Part shown: piece by piece, positions 36,754 through 48,214 of the stretch
Layout of the letters: each line of letters starts with the position of its first letter
Position numbering within the stretch: position 1 is the first letter of the stretch
NCBI GenBank assembly: GCA_963931865.1
Contig: OZ007508.1
Span: 17,872,762 to 17,936,761 of the forward strand
Direction: 5' to 3'
DNA from: Axinella damicornis
Lineage: Eukaryota; Porifera; Demospongiae; Axinellida; Axinellidae
DNA length: 64,000 nt
The notes under the pieces: generated by a model
Databases searched by the model: none
What the model saw: the letters and a program-made list of their open reading frames with translations, nothing else
Told to the model about the DNA's origin: nothing
Translations under genes and position numbers: made by a program

Positions 36754-39700
36754 GTCACAATGCCCCCTCCCTGGTGAAGCTGGTCAAACTTCCCATAACC
36801 GATTGGCGCTCGTTGGGTCTACAGCTTGGTATAGCCTATCATCACCTAGATACAATTCAGGCTAACAATGCTCAATATCCACACTCCTTGAAGCGTTGCG
36901 TGGCCGACATGTTTCAAACATGGCTGAATAATGACCGGGAGGCCTCTAATGAAACAATTGGGAAGGCACTGTGTGCAGCGGGAATGCCCGAGTTGGCACA
37001 GCAGTTCTTCAGGCAGCCAGGTGAGATGCAATGCTTTGATTTTCTTTCTATTTCATTGTTTGTGTGTATTAACCTTTGTAGCCTCTGTTCCATCTCCAGC
37101 TTTTCATAGTGATTGTATCATGTTAATGCTAAATGTTGTGCATGCACGTGGGTGGCATTAGATTATCTTCTTATCCCAGTGTACCAGACATACGGTATTA
37201 TGCTTCAAATACCGTATCATTAATATGTACATTCATGATTCTTTGTTTCACGCTATACGTAATGAGTCGGTGAGAGCATGATGGAGCTCGAACTGCATAA
37301 CACTCACTGGCCGTTAGCAGCAGAGTCTCTCTAAGCAAGACGGAAGCAACTGCGACATAATAGTGACAGCTGTTAGCAGTAGAGTATCCCAAGGCAAGAT
37401 GGATATAATCTGTGCAGACAGAGGAGAGCCAGCAAGTGCTTTTCATGCGAGCAGTATAGCATTCATTCATCAACAGGTTGTCTACTGTGTATGGGGTCTG
37501 TTAGCCTCATTTCCAGGCCTGGGAACGAGGCTAGGGTCCATCTGAATATGGAAAACAGCCAAGCTACTCAAATGACAATACCATGCCAATGGATCGTGGA
37601 CTGTCACTTACAGTTCTCTTTGCTGTTTGGTTGCTAAGTTTTAATGGCACAACTACAGTATGTCTTATGGCATCTCCCCCAGTATAAAACAAAGCATACT
37701 AAACAACACAGCCCTACATGTATAAACAGCAAGTAAACAAGCCAAGGTTAACAAACCACAAAAAGCAAAAATTGATGACACTCTATATTGGTATTTGTAT
37801 GGTATCCACATGTGTATTCGTTTGTCTGTCAACAGGAGTAATCTCACAGCAACAACAAGAGCAAGAACAGCGGCACCGGCAGCAGCAGCAAGAGCAAGAA
37901 CAGCAGCAGCAAGAGCAGCTCCAGAGAAAGGGACATACTCTAATTCCTCCAAGTGAGTTCACTCACATACAGTATTGCGGGCCCGGGTTTATTTTGCAGC
38001 AATAAACTTTCTTGAAAATAGATTTTGGAGATGAAACTTTCGAGAATTTACAGTTCACCACACCCACTGGCATTGAGCTGCCAATATACGAGCGAATTTG
38101 GTATATAGTCGTGATACTCAAAGCTACCACAGATAGGGCTTTGGTAACACAGAATCAACGCTTTAGGTGTGAGTAAAGAAGGCCATGACTATGTACCAAC
38201 CTCCGGCAATGTTTCTGGGTCGATTTTAACTGATAAAACTGCCACAAAAGAAAGTTTTCTCCCACAAAATAAACCCGCTATACGGTCTGTAACTGTATAA
38301 GCCTTAATTGTTCACAGTGATCCTATTCCCTGCAGTAAATCATATTGCTACCTTCTTTGTCGGAGCCACATTCATAGTCTTGCTGGCAGTGATCCTTTCA
38401 CAAACTTCAAAGTTTTGGTCTTCATCCGATTGTTCTAATGAGAAGAGAACTTTAGCAGTTCCCAGTCCAAGAAATGAGAACTTTGTGGGCCGAAAGGAGG
38501 ACATGTTGAAAATTACAAATCTACTGAAGTTCACAGATGCTCCCCGCATTGTAATGTTAATCGGTATGCCTGGCGTAGGTAAGTCGACCACTGCTATACA
38601 ACTTGCTCACCAAGAAAGAGACAAAGGGACAGCAGTGATGTACGTTAACTTGAATGGCATGGGAAGCGTGAGTGAAATCAAGAGGAAGATAGTGAAAAAG
38701 GCCTTTCGGCCAAGCGAACTTGGAGAAGATCCGTCCACCGACTTTGAGGTGTGGGCATCAGAATGCAGCAAACCACTACTTCTTATTCTGGACAACTTTG
38801 ACCAGTTACTTCATTATGATGATCAATCTTGTTTGGACTTCAGTGCATTTTTTGATATCGGGGACAATGAATCATACCTTACAAGAACGACTGTGTTGAT
38901 CACTAGCAGAGAACAGGTTGAACTCTTTAAGTCTCTAGATGTACAGGTCTATCCTCTAACACAGCTGAGTGATACCAGTTCCATCGATCTGCTTGCAAAT
39001 CATCTTAAGTTGGTGACACCACAGGAGCAGCAATTACCATCACGAGAGCAGCTTAGACCTGTCGCTGAGCTGATTGAAGGTGTGCCACTAGCACTTCGCA
39101 TTGCCGCTGACCTCATCAAGGAGAATGGCATTGAAAATGTAACCTCCAAACTGAACGAAAGCCTCACTAAGCATTTATGGCTGAAAAAGAGTCATAAATC
39201 CATACACTCGTCAAAACAAAATTACTCATCTAGTATCAGAGTTTCATACGACTATCTGTCTGACGGGAATAAGACCTGTGGCCAGTATCTCTCCTGCTTT
39301 CCTGCGTCATTTACAACACATGCTGCTGTTGCAATTGTGGGCTCACTTACCAACCAATCAGAAGATTCCATTAGGAAGTGCCTTGTAACCTTAGAGCACT
39401 TCTCCTTGCTTCAGCCATCTAATGAGGCGGATGAAATGTATGATTTTCACAAGCTTCTCAAAGACTATTTTAACAGTGAACTGAATTCATCTGAAGAACA
39501 GGTGAGGTTTGAGAGTGTGTTTTGTCATTACTACACCGAAAGGCTGCAGCATTTGGGAGACAAGTATCTGACTGACAGCATTGCCAGTCTTGAGGATGTT
39601 TCCACAGACAGACATAATCTATTGTACATGGTTCACCTCCTAGGAAGACTCATTGAGACAAATAGTGATAGCCCCGTACTGAACACTACTGTGCATGCTA

Positions 39701-41052
39701 TTGTAGACACAATGTCTCTGGAAGATGGGAGTATCTTAGCTCATTTGTTTAGTTCGCGTGAACTCCACCAAAGTTTGACCAAGATTGTCGAATATGTAGA
39801 TGGAAAGACATTTGAGGGAAGTATGTCACCTAAAGAGTTTACTAGATATGGAACTGTGGTATACTTTTGGGCTCTCAGATACTCATTTGCAAAGGGGAAG
39901 TTACCGGAAGATGGAGCTCTTTCTGTCAGATCCCTAGAGAAGAAACTTCACAACTATCTCTCCAGCATCAATGCTGAAGACTGTTCCTTTCCCGCTGTTG
40001 TTATACCTTGTATTCGCATCCTGGAGATCACATGCTATGACAAGCACAAACACACGGCACTGTCATTATGCTCTCAGGGTAATGAAACTCTTGACCTCTT
40101 AACAGACAAGTTAAAACAGCATGATCACACAAAATGCCCTGATACACCCAATGCGTTGAGAGAACTTGGATTGGCACACTACGCACTGAGAAACATCGAA
40201 GATGCCACTGCCTTTCTTGAAAAAATGGTCCAAGATCGACATTTATACTCTCCACAAACATTCAACCCAGTAAATGACTCACTTGTATTTGTCACACTCT
40301 GCAAAGCTTATGGTTATTCTGAAACGGCTGATGAATGTGACCGACTGTGTGAGAGCATCGTTCGGGACTTAACTGGTGTTCCTGTGTCTGGGAAGAACTT
40401 TAGACTGTTCGGTTTAATGTTCATGTACTACTGGAAGCATAACATGCTTGAAAAGTCAAGGAATGTCACAGAGGAACTACTACAGTATCTTGGCAATCGG
40501 TTTAGTCCCAAAGATCGTACGCGTGGATTCAGACTAGATCTTCGCTGCCTACTAACAAGCATAGCCACCTACTACCACAGTATTCGAAACTACTCAGCAG
40601 CCATTGAAACCTACCAAACGGTTATCAAAACATCATTTGCCAAAAGTGTGTATCACAGGCACAGGCCCCTGGTGGCCACTACTAACGATCTGTTGAGCGC
40701 ATTTTGCCAATTTAGAATGGGACTGTCCAAGATTTTCGACAGACAATTGCATGGACTCTCTGACATTAATGATGCCATCGCAAGGACCCTAACCATTGCA
40801 AGAAATGAAACATTACATGAGCACTTGAACAGAAACACACACCCCGAAGATGCCGAGATTGTTACCATAGGATCCTGGCACCTTGCTACAATAGTTTGCG
40901 GAGGCCCACTAATGTTTCATCCTCAATGCCTGTGGCAGGTGCTGCAAGGAACGCTATTTTACGACTGGAACAACACACAATACATGTATTACCATATATG
41001 TGGTTATGATGATCCTTATGGAACTTCTTTTGACCCATGGAGGTTGAACTAG
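36754..41052 (+). CDS. Death domain, Gln-rich linker, transmembrane helix, NB-ARC ATPase, helical repeats
   Basis: Exons 36754-37020, 37836-37952 and 38318-41052 join in phase (1, 1, 1), about 1040 residues to the TAG. Exon 1 is a Death domain (ITDWRSLGLQLGI, HLDTIQANN, MFQTWL, ALCAAGMPELAQQFF). Exon 2 is Gln/Glu-rich. Exon 3 opens with a hydrophobic helix (ATFFVGATFIVLLAVIL), then an NB-ARC-type STAND ATPase: FVGR, Walker A GMPGVGKSTT, Walker B LLLILDNFD, sensor TTVLITSRE, GVPLALR and an MHD-like YDFHKLL. The rest is helical and TPR-like. All ATPase motifs look intact. The start codon exon was not found upstream. STAND proteins with Death domains act as ligand-gated signalling hubs in apoptosis and immunity; the trigger here is unknown. 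The helix would place Death and ATPase on opposite membrane faces if no other membrane segment exists. Confidence 0.85.
37503..37533. mobile_element. Short AGCCTCRTTCCCAG hairpin copy
   Basis: TTAGCCTCATTTCCAGGCC meets its inverse GGCCTGGGAACGAGGCTA with no loop. Intronic in the Death/NB-ARC gene. Confidence 0.6.
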
Positions 41053-41833
41053 CTTGTGTTCATTGGGTCCACCACTTCGCCAACTCAACTCCCTATACAT
41101 GCACAGGTGCAACTCTCCCACCTTGTCTGCATGTAGTATACAACTTATAATAGTTTAAGCTTGGAGAAATTTCAAACTTATACATAAATCTCTTGCAGGT
41201 TGCATTCACACTTTGGTTCACATCTCAATAATATTATATCACTGCAGATACACAGCATGCTTTGTGCTTACTAGCTACAGTTTCAAGACTCTCTCTATAC
41301 CGTTCCAATAGAAGTATCCACCTGAGTATTCCATGCAGTATAATATAGCATCCTACATATACTGGATACTATTGGAATGCTGTAGAGAGGCTACGGTATG
41401 TTTAGTCTCAGTACCGGACGGTATGTTTAGTCTCAGTACCGGACTGCCTACCCCTTTGGGTACGGAGTCTGGTACGAGACTATTGTGCATGTGTATATAT
41501 ATAGCTTGGGGTTACTCGTGTTTGAGCATGTAGGAGTCAAGGACTCAAGGATACCAATAGCATCATGAGTTCTGCTCACAGACTCAGTGATCCTCGATCA
41601 TCTTCTCTATATAGCATCAATTGCTATCCTACATAAAGCTGAGCTTTCCTGTAGTATAATTATGTATATCCGACAATATAGTTTGTGTAGGATACATACT
41701 AGCCTTGAACCCAGGCACGATGCACCTGGGTTTGAGGCCAGATACGTACATACATGACATGTTTGCAATAGTAGTATACAATCCCAATGAGGCAGAAGTC
41801 ATGATGTAGGCGCAGCTAGTGTTAATTGGTTAA
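41053..41833. other. 3' flank of the Death/NB-ARC gene
   Basis: It holds the AGTCTCG-family hairpin (41403-41482) and a short inverted pair GAACCCAGGCACGATGCACC (41707-41726 region). No gene is seen. Confidence 0.5.
41403..41482. mobile_element. AGTCTCG-family hairpin copy with doubled left end
   Basis: TAGTCTCAGTACCGGAC occurs twice in a row (41403 and 41427) and pairs with GAGTCTGGTACGAGACTA at the right. Confidence 0.6.
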
Positions 41834-42148
41834 GGGTGCAGTCCAAGACCAATCAACACTAGCTGCCCTTGGCACCTGGGTTTGAGGCTATCGGTTCCCA
41901 TGCAGGGTGTTTATGCCTCATCAGACTACCATTCAGTTTGAACTAGCATGCCTGTATATCTATATGCTTGTTATGAGAAATCACATATATTATGATTTCT
42001 CATAACAAGCAAATAGATACAGGCATGCTATATAGTTGAAACTGAATGGTAGTCTGATGAGGCATAAACACCCTGCATGGGAACCGATAGCCTCGAACCC
42101 AGGTGCCAAGGGCAGCTAGTGTTAATTGGTCTCAATTGGACTGCACCC
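41834..42148. mobile_element. Fold-back element, about 315 bp
   Basis: The arms of about 145 bp include GGTGTTTATGCCTCATCAGA and its inverse, around the centre ATCACATATATTATGAT. A degenerate single-arm relative lies at 47165-47372. Confidence 0.85.
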
Positions 42149-42169
42149 ATGATATATAATCTATTTAAT

Positions 42170-42233
42170 TTGTGCCTATAGCTCCGGAACCAGCACCATG
42201 CATGGTGCTGGTTCTGCAGCTATAGGCACAAAT
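42170..42233. repeat. Hairpin
   Basis: TTTGTGCCTATAGCTCCGGA pairs with its near-inverse ending GCTATAGGCACAAAT around CCATGCATGG. It is also part of the segment duplicated near 47340-47372. Confidence 0.75.
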
Positions 42234-42239
42234 TAATAA

Positions 42240-42745
42240 GGATCTCAAGTCATTATAACTGTTGCAATTTCTAACTTATATGTTGTTCACTCATTGCTGT
42301 CTTCATTCAATGTATTGTAGCATAACAGAAATAATTCTAGAGATAATTGTTGGTCTTGGGCAAGTGAGAGCATACTGATAGGTGTATATAAATTCATGGG
42401 TGTAAAGGTGCATATAGGCAGCTGTACGTGTATGGTAAATGTCTGTCATATCAAGCCGCCACCATGGGCACCACCTCCCCGCATACCACTACCTCCTCCT
42501 CCTCCTCCTCCTCCTCCTCCTCCTCCTCTTTCCCATCTTCTTCCTCCTCCTCTTCCTCCCCCTCCCCCTCCTCCACAGCCTCCACGATCACAATGATTCT
42601 TCCTCTTGGCTTCAACTCCACTTATAAATGAAAGAATAATCATACAGCTCATCGCTAAGATAGTGATGTGGACTGTTGCACTGCGTCTTCTTGGTGTCAT
42701 CTTGGTAACTGCAGTTTGTGATTTTGCAATCCGATTCGGCCCCAC
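42240..42745. repeat. Segmental duplication, copy 1 (glycine-rich peptide unit)
   Basis: Closely matches 48215-48735 in direct orientation, from GTTGTTCACTCATTGCTGTC past the peptide start into its upstream region. The flanking hairpin arm elements are also shared (41834-42233 with 47165-47372). Confidence 0.8.
42446..42700 (-). CDS. Small secreted glycine-rich peptide, copy 1
   Basis: An 84-residue frame on the minus strand. The start at 42700 is chosen because the sequence from there (MTPRRRS) is conserved in the second copy at 48699 and gives a textbook signal peptide: basic start, core ITILAMSCMIILSFI, and likely cleavage after GVEA. The mature part begins with a basic segment containing two cysteines (NHCDRGGC), followed by poly-Gly with scattered Arg. 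The Gly tract is coded by a GGA-type trinucleotide run. No known family is recognised; glycine-rich secreted peptides include matrix and antimicrobial types, so the role is open. Single exon in this model. Confidence 0.6.
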   Translation of the reverse strand: MTPRRRSATVHITILAMSCMIILSFISGVEAKRKNHCDRGGCGGGGGGGRGGGRRWERGGGGGGGGGGGGSGMRGGGAHGGGLI

Positions 42746-43054
42746 CCTATGTGACAAGAAATGTCGTTCAGAATACCCAGACCCTCTTTCCCCGTTTCGG
42801 GGAGGGTATGGGAACGAGACTAATACAGCTAAACATAATTATATACAGCATCCATACACTAAATAGTATATACTATTTAGTACACGTATATATTCATTGT
42901 GTATCTTGCGACCTGTACCCAGCTAAGAATTATAATTAAAACCTACTAAGTGCACGATCAACGCCCACTTATATAGGCTGCGGGAAATGATACTAAGCGC
43001 CAGTCTATACACTAGTAACCACTCACAGCCATTCATTGCGCCCTTCCACTCGAT

Positions 43055-43454
43055 CAGTCGGGTGTCCAAATTTACCCGCAACTGCTCCGAGAATGTTGTA
43101 GCTAGCTACATCGCTGACGGCAAGAGCGCATAAGTAGCGTAGTCTCGCGGGCCAGACTCTCACACAGGAAGAGAGAGTCTGGTCAAGTTGCCATAAGGCT
43201 TTCGTGTTGCACAATCAGCAGTAGGAAGGCTAACTAAGTGGGTGCGAACATAATCAGTCGGGTGTCCAAATTTACCCGCAACTGCTCCGAGAATGTTGTA
43301 GCTAGCTACATCGCTGACGGCAAGAGCGCATAAGTAGCGTAGTCTCGCGGGCCAGACTCTCACACGGGAAGAGAGAGTCTGGTCAAGTTGCCATAAGGCT
43401 TTCGTGTTGCACAATCAGCCGTAGGAAGGCTAACTAAGTGGGTGCGAACATAAT
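43055..43454. repeat. 200-bp tandem duplication (2 copies)
   Basis: The unit starting CAGTCGGGTGTCCAAATTTA is repeated at 43255 with only a few differences. Each unit contains the hairpin CCAGACTCTCACAC to GAGAGTCTGG. The end CTACTGCTGATTGTGCAACA recurs inverted at 45196. Confidence 0.9.
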
Positions 43455-43511
43455 TGGGGCGTACCGGTGTGTGGTGTAGTAGTGAAGCATTGACACGCAG
43501 ATGTGGTGTCA

Positions 43512-44235
43512 TGCCATTTCGTCTAATCTAACAAAGTGTGCAAGTGTCCCATTTCGTCTAAAACTATTTTTTTGTAACTACATGACAGACTAAGACTATA
43601 ACAACGTGACAGAAGTAACAAACACCTATAACAACAAAGAAAACAGCAACAACAAAAAAATATTATAAGGGCACCCAATGACTGCAAGCCTTGACTAGTT
43701 CACTCAGGCTGTAGTCCCCTTCTCCCGAATAGTCATTAGTCTCTTCTCATAGTTTCTATACTTCCTCCTCCTGCGTACTGGCAGTCCTCCTGCTGCCAAC
43801 TGCATGATGCTGACTTCAGTGGCGGCTTGCTCGGACTGGTCGTCAACTGAACGTGGAAGTGGAGGGAGCCTTTGGTGTCTCTTTCTGTAGAGGCTGGACT
43901 GCAGTGACGAGAATGTTGGCAGCAACGGCGCAACACTCTCCCGGTTGCTTTCCTGAGCAACCTGTTGCAAGCCATCGCGATAGATTCATGGAACCGGCGT
44001 TGATTCCTCTCTTGCTCTCTTCTTCATCTTCTCCTTCACGATCTCCACAGCTCTTTCAGCTGGTTGGGGAGGATGGGAGTGTTTGTCGTTGCAGCTAACC
44101 AGCTGGTCATTGCTGTCTGTGACGGCTCTACCGGGGCAGCTTCTATCATGGCATCTCAAATTAGACGAAATGGGACACCTGCACCTTTTGTTAGACGAAA
44201 TGGGATTAGACGGAATGGGATTAGACGAAATGGGT
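43512..44235. mobile_element. Element bordered by CCCATTTCGTCTAA repeats (MULE-like remnant)
   Basis: CATTTCGTCTAA motifs at 43516 and 43549 face inverted copies TTAGACGAAATGGGA at 44160, 44192 and 44220 (plus one variant), making repeated-motif inverted ends. The interior carries a broken transposase-associated frame on the minus strand. Confidence 0.5.
43704..44150 (-). pseudogene. Fragment of a FLYWCH/MULE-type transposon protein
   Basis: The minus frame 43970-43704 contains LLPTFSSLQSSLYRKRHQRL followed by PPLP, a block I associate with FLYWCH-zinc-finger and MULE transposase proteins of invertebrates. The matching upstream sequence is in another minus frame up to about 44150, so there is at least one frameshift. 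No catalytic core is present. It lies inside the CCCATTTCGTCTAA-bordered element. The family assignment is from memory. Confidence 0.45.
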
Positions 44236-44506
44236 ATAAACTGCAGATGTTAGCTCGCGTACTATACTGAAAGGCAACCGCATGCTGTTGAATTCACTTA
44301 ACATGCCAATAGCCTCGTTCCCTGGGTACGAGGCTAAGAAATTCCTGGCAGGTTAGACACGAGATGATGATGAGACCCTCCCCTCCCCGTAGCAGGTGTG
44401 GTGAGAGGCTGGCCCGTGAGACTATATAGAAGTAGCGGTCTATGACTCTATGCGCTCTTGCTGACGGCAAACGCACGGCACTATTCACCTCGAAGTTAGC
44501 CTACTT

Positions 44507-45117
44507 AACCCTTTAACCACCGAATTCTTCCCACCAAGACAACACATTTTCATGCATTCAGCGCACACCACTTTCGTAGGTACTCCTCTCCCACAGCATT
44601 CGCTCCTCAGCGGCCAAACTTGGTGGGGCCCGCACACATGGAGAGACCCCTCTGGCAATACCGTTAATGATATTCATGACCCCCCACAAGCCCAGCAATC
44701 GGAGGTCAAAGGTGGATGTCAGCCGGATTTTCGCCCAGCATTTCCCTAAACTTGGGCCAGATCTGACTGATGGCACACCTTACACCACCAATTTGCAGGT
44801 TTTCTTGAGGCCCTGGGTGGGGTCTATGAATATCATTAGAATCAAAATTTCTCGGGTCAATGAATCTCATTAAAATAAAATAAAACGCCCAAAAACAGGC
44901 GAAGGGGGGGCCGTGCCCCCCCTTTCGATACCCCCCCGCTTGTACGTTTAGTGGGGGAGGCGCACCGAAGTCTGACCGAATTTTTGAGTTTGGCCCTCAA
45001 AGTCGTCCCTAGGCCCTCTGAAGCCTTTTTGGTCTCTTTATGGACTGACGAGAAGCCCTACAAGTGCATAGGGTCTAAATGACGCCTATAGACGTCAATG
45101 GGGCTTAAAGGGTTAAG
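44507..45117. mobile_element. Non-autonomous element with TTAACCCTTTAA ends
   Basis: TTAACCCTTTAACC at the left and TTAAAGGGTTAA at the right are inverted ends about 610 bp apart with no coding potential inside. G- and C-rich runs lie at 44905-44960. Confidence 0.6.
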
Positions 45118-45196
45118 GTAGTTCACGCACAGTTTATATCGAGTTGTTGCTGACGTTAGCAACAACTCGATATAAACTGTACGTGCATGAACTACC
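45118..45196. repeat. Perfect hairpin
   Basis: GGTAGTTCACGCACAGTTTA pairs with its inverse around the centre TGACGTTAGCAA; the inner 29 bp of each arm pair exactly. Confidence 0.75.
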
Positions 45197-45699
45197 GCCT
45201 TCCTACTGCTGATTGTGCAACACGAAACCTTATGGCAACTCGACCGCTACGTCAGTAAAAAATCAAGCTTTGACACCCTTCCTGCCATCTGCTAACTTAC
45301 TACTGCCACGAACACTGTAATCTCACCGAGTTAGCTTTTCACTGCACAAATCCAATTAGCCTCGTTCCCAGGCCATCCAAAGTGTGCATGCACTGCTGTC
45401 CCGAATACAGTCTGCAGCGTTTTTGGGTCAGCTTTGCTTTCTCGTTCAAAGACATCCTGTTGTTGTTCAAGCCACGGTATTTATGACTGTACATGTATCA
45501 CATTACTTCCTGACAGGAAATTTGATTATCACTATGGTCGCACGGATCATGACTTTTGTTATCTGGCAAAAAAGATACCGGATGCTTTGCAATATAATTA
45601 GTCATGTGAAACAGTGAAGATTGCATTCAGTTTGTTATCTGATATGCCATTGTCATTGTAAGGGATCCGGACTGGCATTGCCAGACCCATGCAACCGGG

Positions 45700-45890
45700 C
45701 AAGTGGAAAAGGCGGATACGGTCGGACGCGGACGCGGACGCGGACACGGACACGGACACGAGCCAAAATTAATAATTTTTTCAGCCCTTTGCAGTGGGCA
45801 AGTGGAAAAGGCGGATACGGTCGGACGCGGACACGGACGCGGACGCGGACACGGACGCGGACACGGACACGGACACGAACCAAAATTCAT
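45700..45890. repeat. GGACGC/GGACAC hexamer minisatellite, two blocks
   Basis: Two blocks (about 45727-45763 and 45822-45879), each preceded by GTGGAAAAGGCGGATACGGT. The second block forms the outer left arm of the large palindrome that follows. Confidence 0.85.
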
Positions 45891-47005
45891 TTTTCAGCCC
45901 TTTGCAGTGTAGGACAGAATGGTTATTCACTCGCTAAAAGTTGCTTGCTTAGCCTATTGTTAGCCTCGTTCCCAGGCTCTCCCACGCGCGAACTGAAATA
46001 GCTGGGCGGGGCCTGGGAACGAGGCCTATTGTTCCATGACTTACCTCGAGTCAGCAGAGGTCAAAGGCCACGTGCATATTTAATGAGCTTCAACAATGAA
46101 AGTTCGAGCTTCGATCAGCCATTATAGAAGGTATAGGAATATTATTTCTGCTTCCTATGCTTTGGCAAAATGCTTGAGTTTGGTTTCTGCACAAAATAAA
46201 AGCTCTTCTAATCTTTTCGTTGAAGCTTATTAAATATGCACGTGGCCTTTGACCTCTGCTGACTCCAGGTAAGACATGAAAGACGGTTCAATAGGCTAAG
46301 CAAGCAACTTTAGCCAATGAATAACCATGTTTAGCTTCTGTCCTACACTGCAAAGGGGCAAGTGGAAAAGGCGGATACGGTCGGACGCGGACGCGGACGC
46401 GGACACGGACACGGACACGAGCCAAAATTAATAATTTTTTCAGCCCTTTGCAGTGTAGGACAGAAGCTAAACATGGTTATTCATTGGCTAAAGTTGCTTG
46501 CTTAGCCTATTGAACCGTCTTTCATGTCTTACCTGGAGTCAGCAGAGGTCAAAGGCCACGTGCATATTTAATAAGCTTCAACGAAAAGATTAGAAGAGCT
46601 TTTATTTTGTGCAGAAACCAAACTCAAGCATTTTGCCAAAGCATAGGAAGCAGAAATAATATTCCTATACCTTCTATAATGGCTGATCGAAGCTCGAACT
46701 TTCATTGTTGAAGCTCATTAAATATGCACGTGGCCTTTGACCTCTGCTGACTCGAGGTAAGTCATGGAACAATAGGCCTCGTTCCCAGGCCCCGCCCAGC
46801 TATTTCAGTTCGCGCGTGGGAGAGCCTGGGAACGAGGCTAACAATAGGCTAAGCAAGCAACTTTTAGCGAGTGAATAACCATTCTGTCCTACACTGCAAA
46901 GGGCTGAAAAATGAATTTTGGTTCGTGTCCGTGTCCGTGTCCGCGTCCGTGTCCGCGTCCGCGTCCGTGTCCGCGTCCGACCGTATCCGCCTTTTCCACT
47001 TGCCC
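45798..47005. mobile_element. 1.2-kb near-perfect palindrome
   Basis: The left half (45798-46356) and right half (46440-47005) are inverted copies for essentially their whole length. They start and end in the GGATACGGTCGGACGCGG hexamer block, with a further block of the same kind as the centre (46357-46440). Each arm carries an AGCCTCGTTCCCAGGC hairpin (45961-46025 and 46772-46842). Confidence 0.9.
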
Positions 47006-47164
47006 CATGCAACCCAGCAGTTACAGATAGCATGACTTGTAGTTCCACACAATTCTGAATTATTTATGAGGCAGAAGCCTTGATGTTGGCAGGCTTCTGT
47101 TTATGTGGGGTATAAGTACATGTATCAGGTAGAACCCTCCCATTCAGCCTTTAACCCCTTACTT

Positions 47165-47372
47165 GAGGGCTGGTTAAGGGTGCAGTCCAAGACCAATTAA
47201 CACCGCCCACACTGACAGCACAGGCTATCGGTTCCGTGCAGGGTGTTTATGCCTCATCAGGCTACCATTCAGTTTGAACTAGCATGCCTGTATCTGTATG
47301 CTTTGAAGTGATATTATGGTACATAAGAGAAATCATTATGCTGGTTCCGGCCGCGGAGCTATAGGCACAAAT
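47165..47372. repeat. Degenerate copy of the 41834-42233 fold-back segment
   Basis: The order GGTGCAGTCCAAGACCAAT, GGTGTTTATGCCTCATCAG, CATTCAGTTTGAACTAGCAT, then GAGCTATAGGCACAAAT matches the left arm and following hairpin of the 42-kb locus, with internal deletions. It marks the upstream limit of the segmental duplication. Confidence 0.7.
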
Positions 47373-47522
47373 ATCGATTATAGGTAGCCTCATTTCCAGG
47401 CCGTTCCACCACCAGCATTTCATCACTTCCAGAATGAAATCATACTGGGAGCGATTAAATACTGGCATCATGCGCTCGAAAAAGTACACAAACTAGAGGC
47501 AAAAAATGTTCTCCACTCCTGG

Positions 47523-48070
47523 TAGGGGAAAAATTGTGCCGCGTAAATAATTAATTAACTTAATTAATATAATGTTTGAGTACTTAGGCTTGGCCTACAA
47601 AGATTCTGACTACACCGCCGTGATTGCTATCAAGTACTGACCTGAAGGTAAAAAGTTGGTGCTGAAACTCACCTTGGTGGTGGAGATATGAGCGCTTTTG
47701 TCTCGCCGTGGCTGCCATTGCTCGAGCGCTCTCTTCGACTTCCGGTGGCAGTACTGTTCTTAGGAAAGGCACACAAAGATTCTGACCACACGGCCATAAT
47801 CGCTGTCGTTCACTGACGCTTACATGCCAAAACTCACCGTGCTGGCGAAGTTGTGAGCGCTGTAACAGTTACTTGTCTTCTCCTTGGGCCGCCATTGCTG
47901 ACTCAGCTCAATCGATCGACGCGACGTTGACGTCGACCGAGCACGGTCGACGTACGCGGTCCTCACGTGGCATGTATGTTAATTGGAATGAGTTGCAATA
48001 CCTAGCTTGCGCTACCGTCGAGTCGCAACCGGTTGCAACGCGGCTACCAGGAGTGCGGTTGCCCCTCGTT
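47523..48070. repeat. Dispersed repeat X, copy 2
   Basis: Same family and orientation as 22805-23309, from GTAGGGGAAAAATTGTGCCG to GGTTGCCCCTCGTT. It interrupts the second copy of the glycine-rich-peptide duplication. Confidence 0.75.
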
Positions 48071-48214
48071 AAATAATGTCACATTCGGAATTATTCAACC
48101 TCTCGAAAAAGCGAAGAAACAAGGAGAATGCCATTAACCAGCCTCAGTCCCATCCCATCCCTCATTTTTCAATGGGATGGGACTCTTGCACTGGGTTGCT
48201 CGCTCGGGATATCA

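Noticed and set aside
45621..47052. Arg/Gly/His repeat proteins
   Set aside because: Hexamer minisatellite read in different frames inside a palindrome; no start context or conserved flanks.
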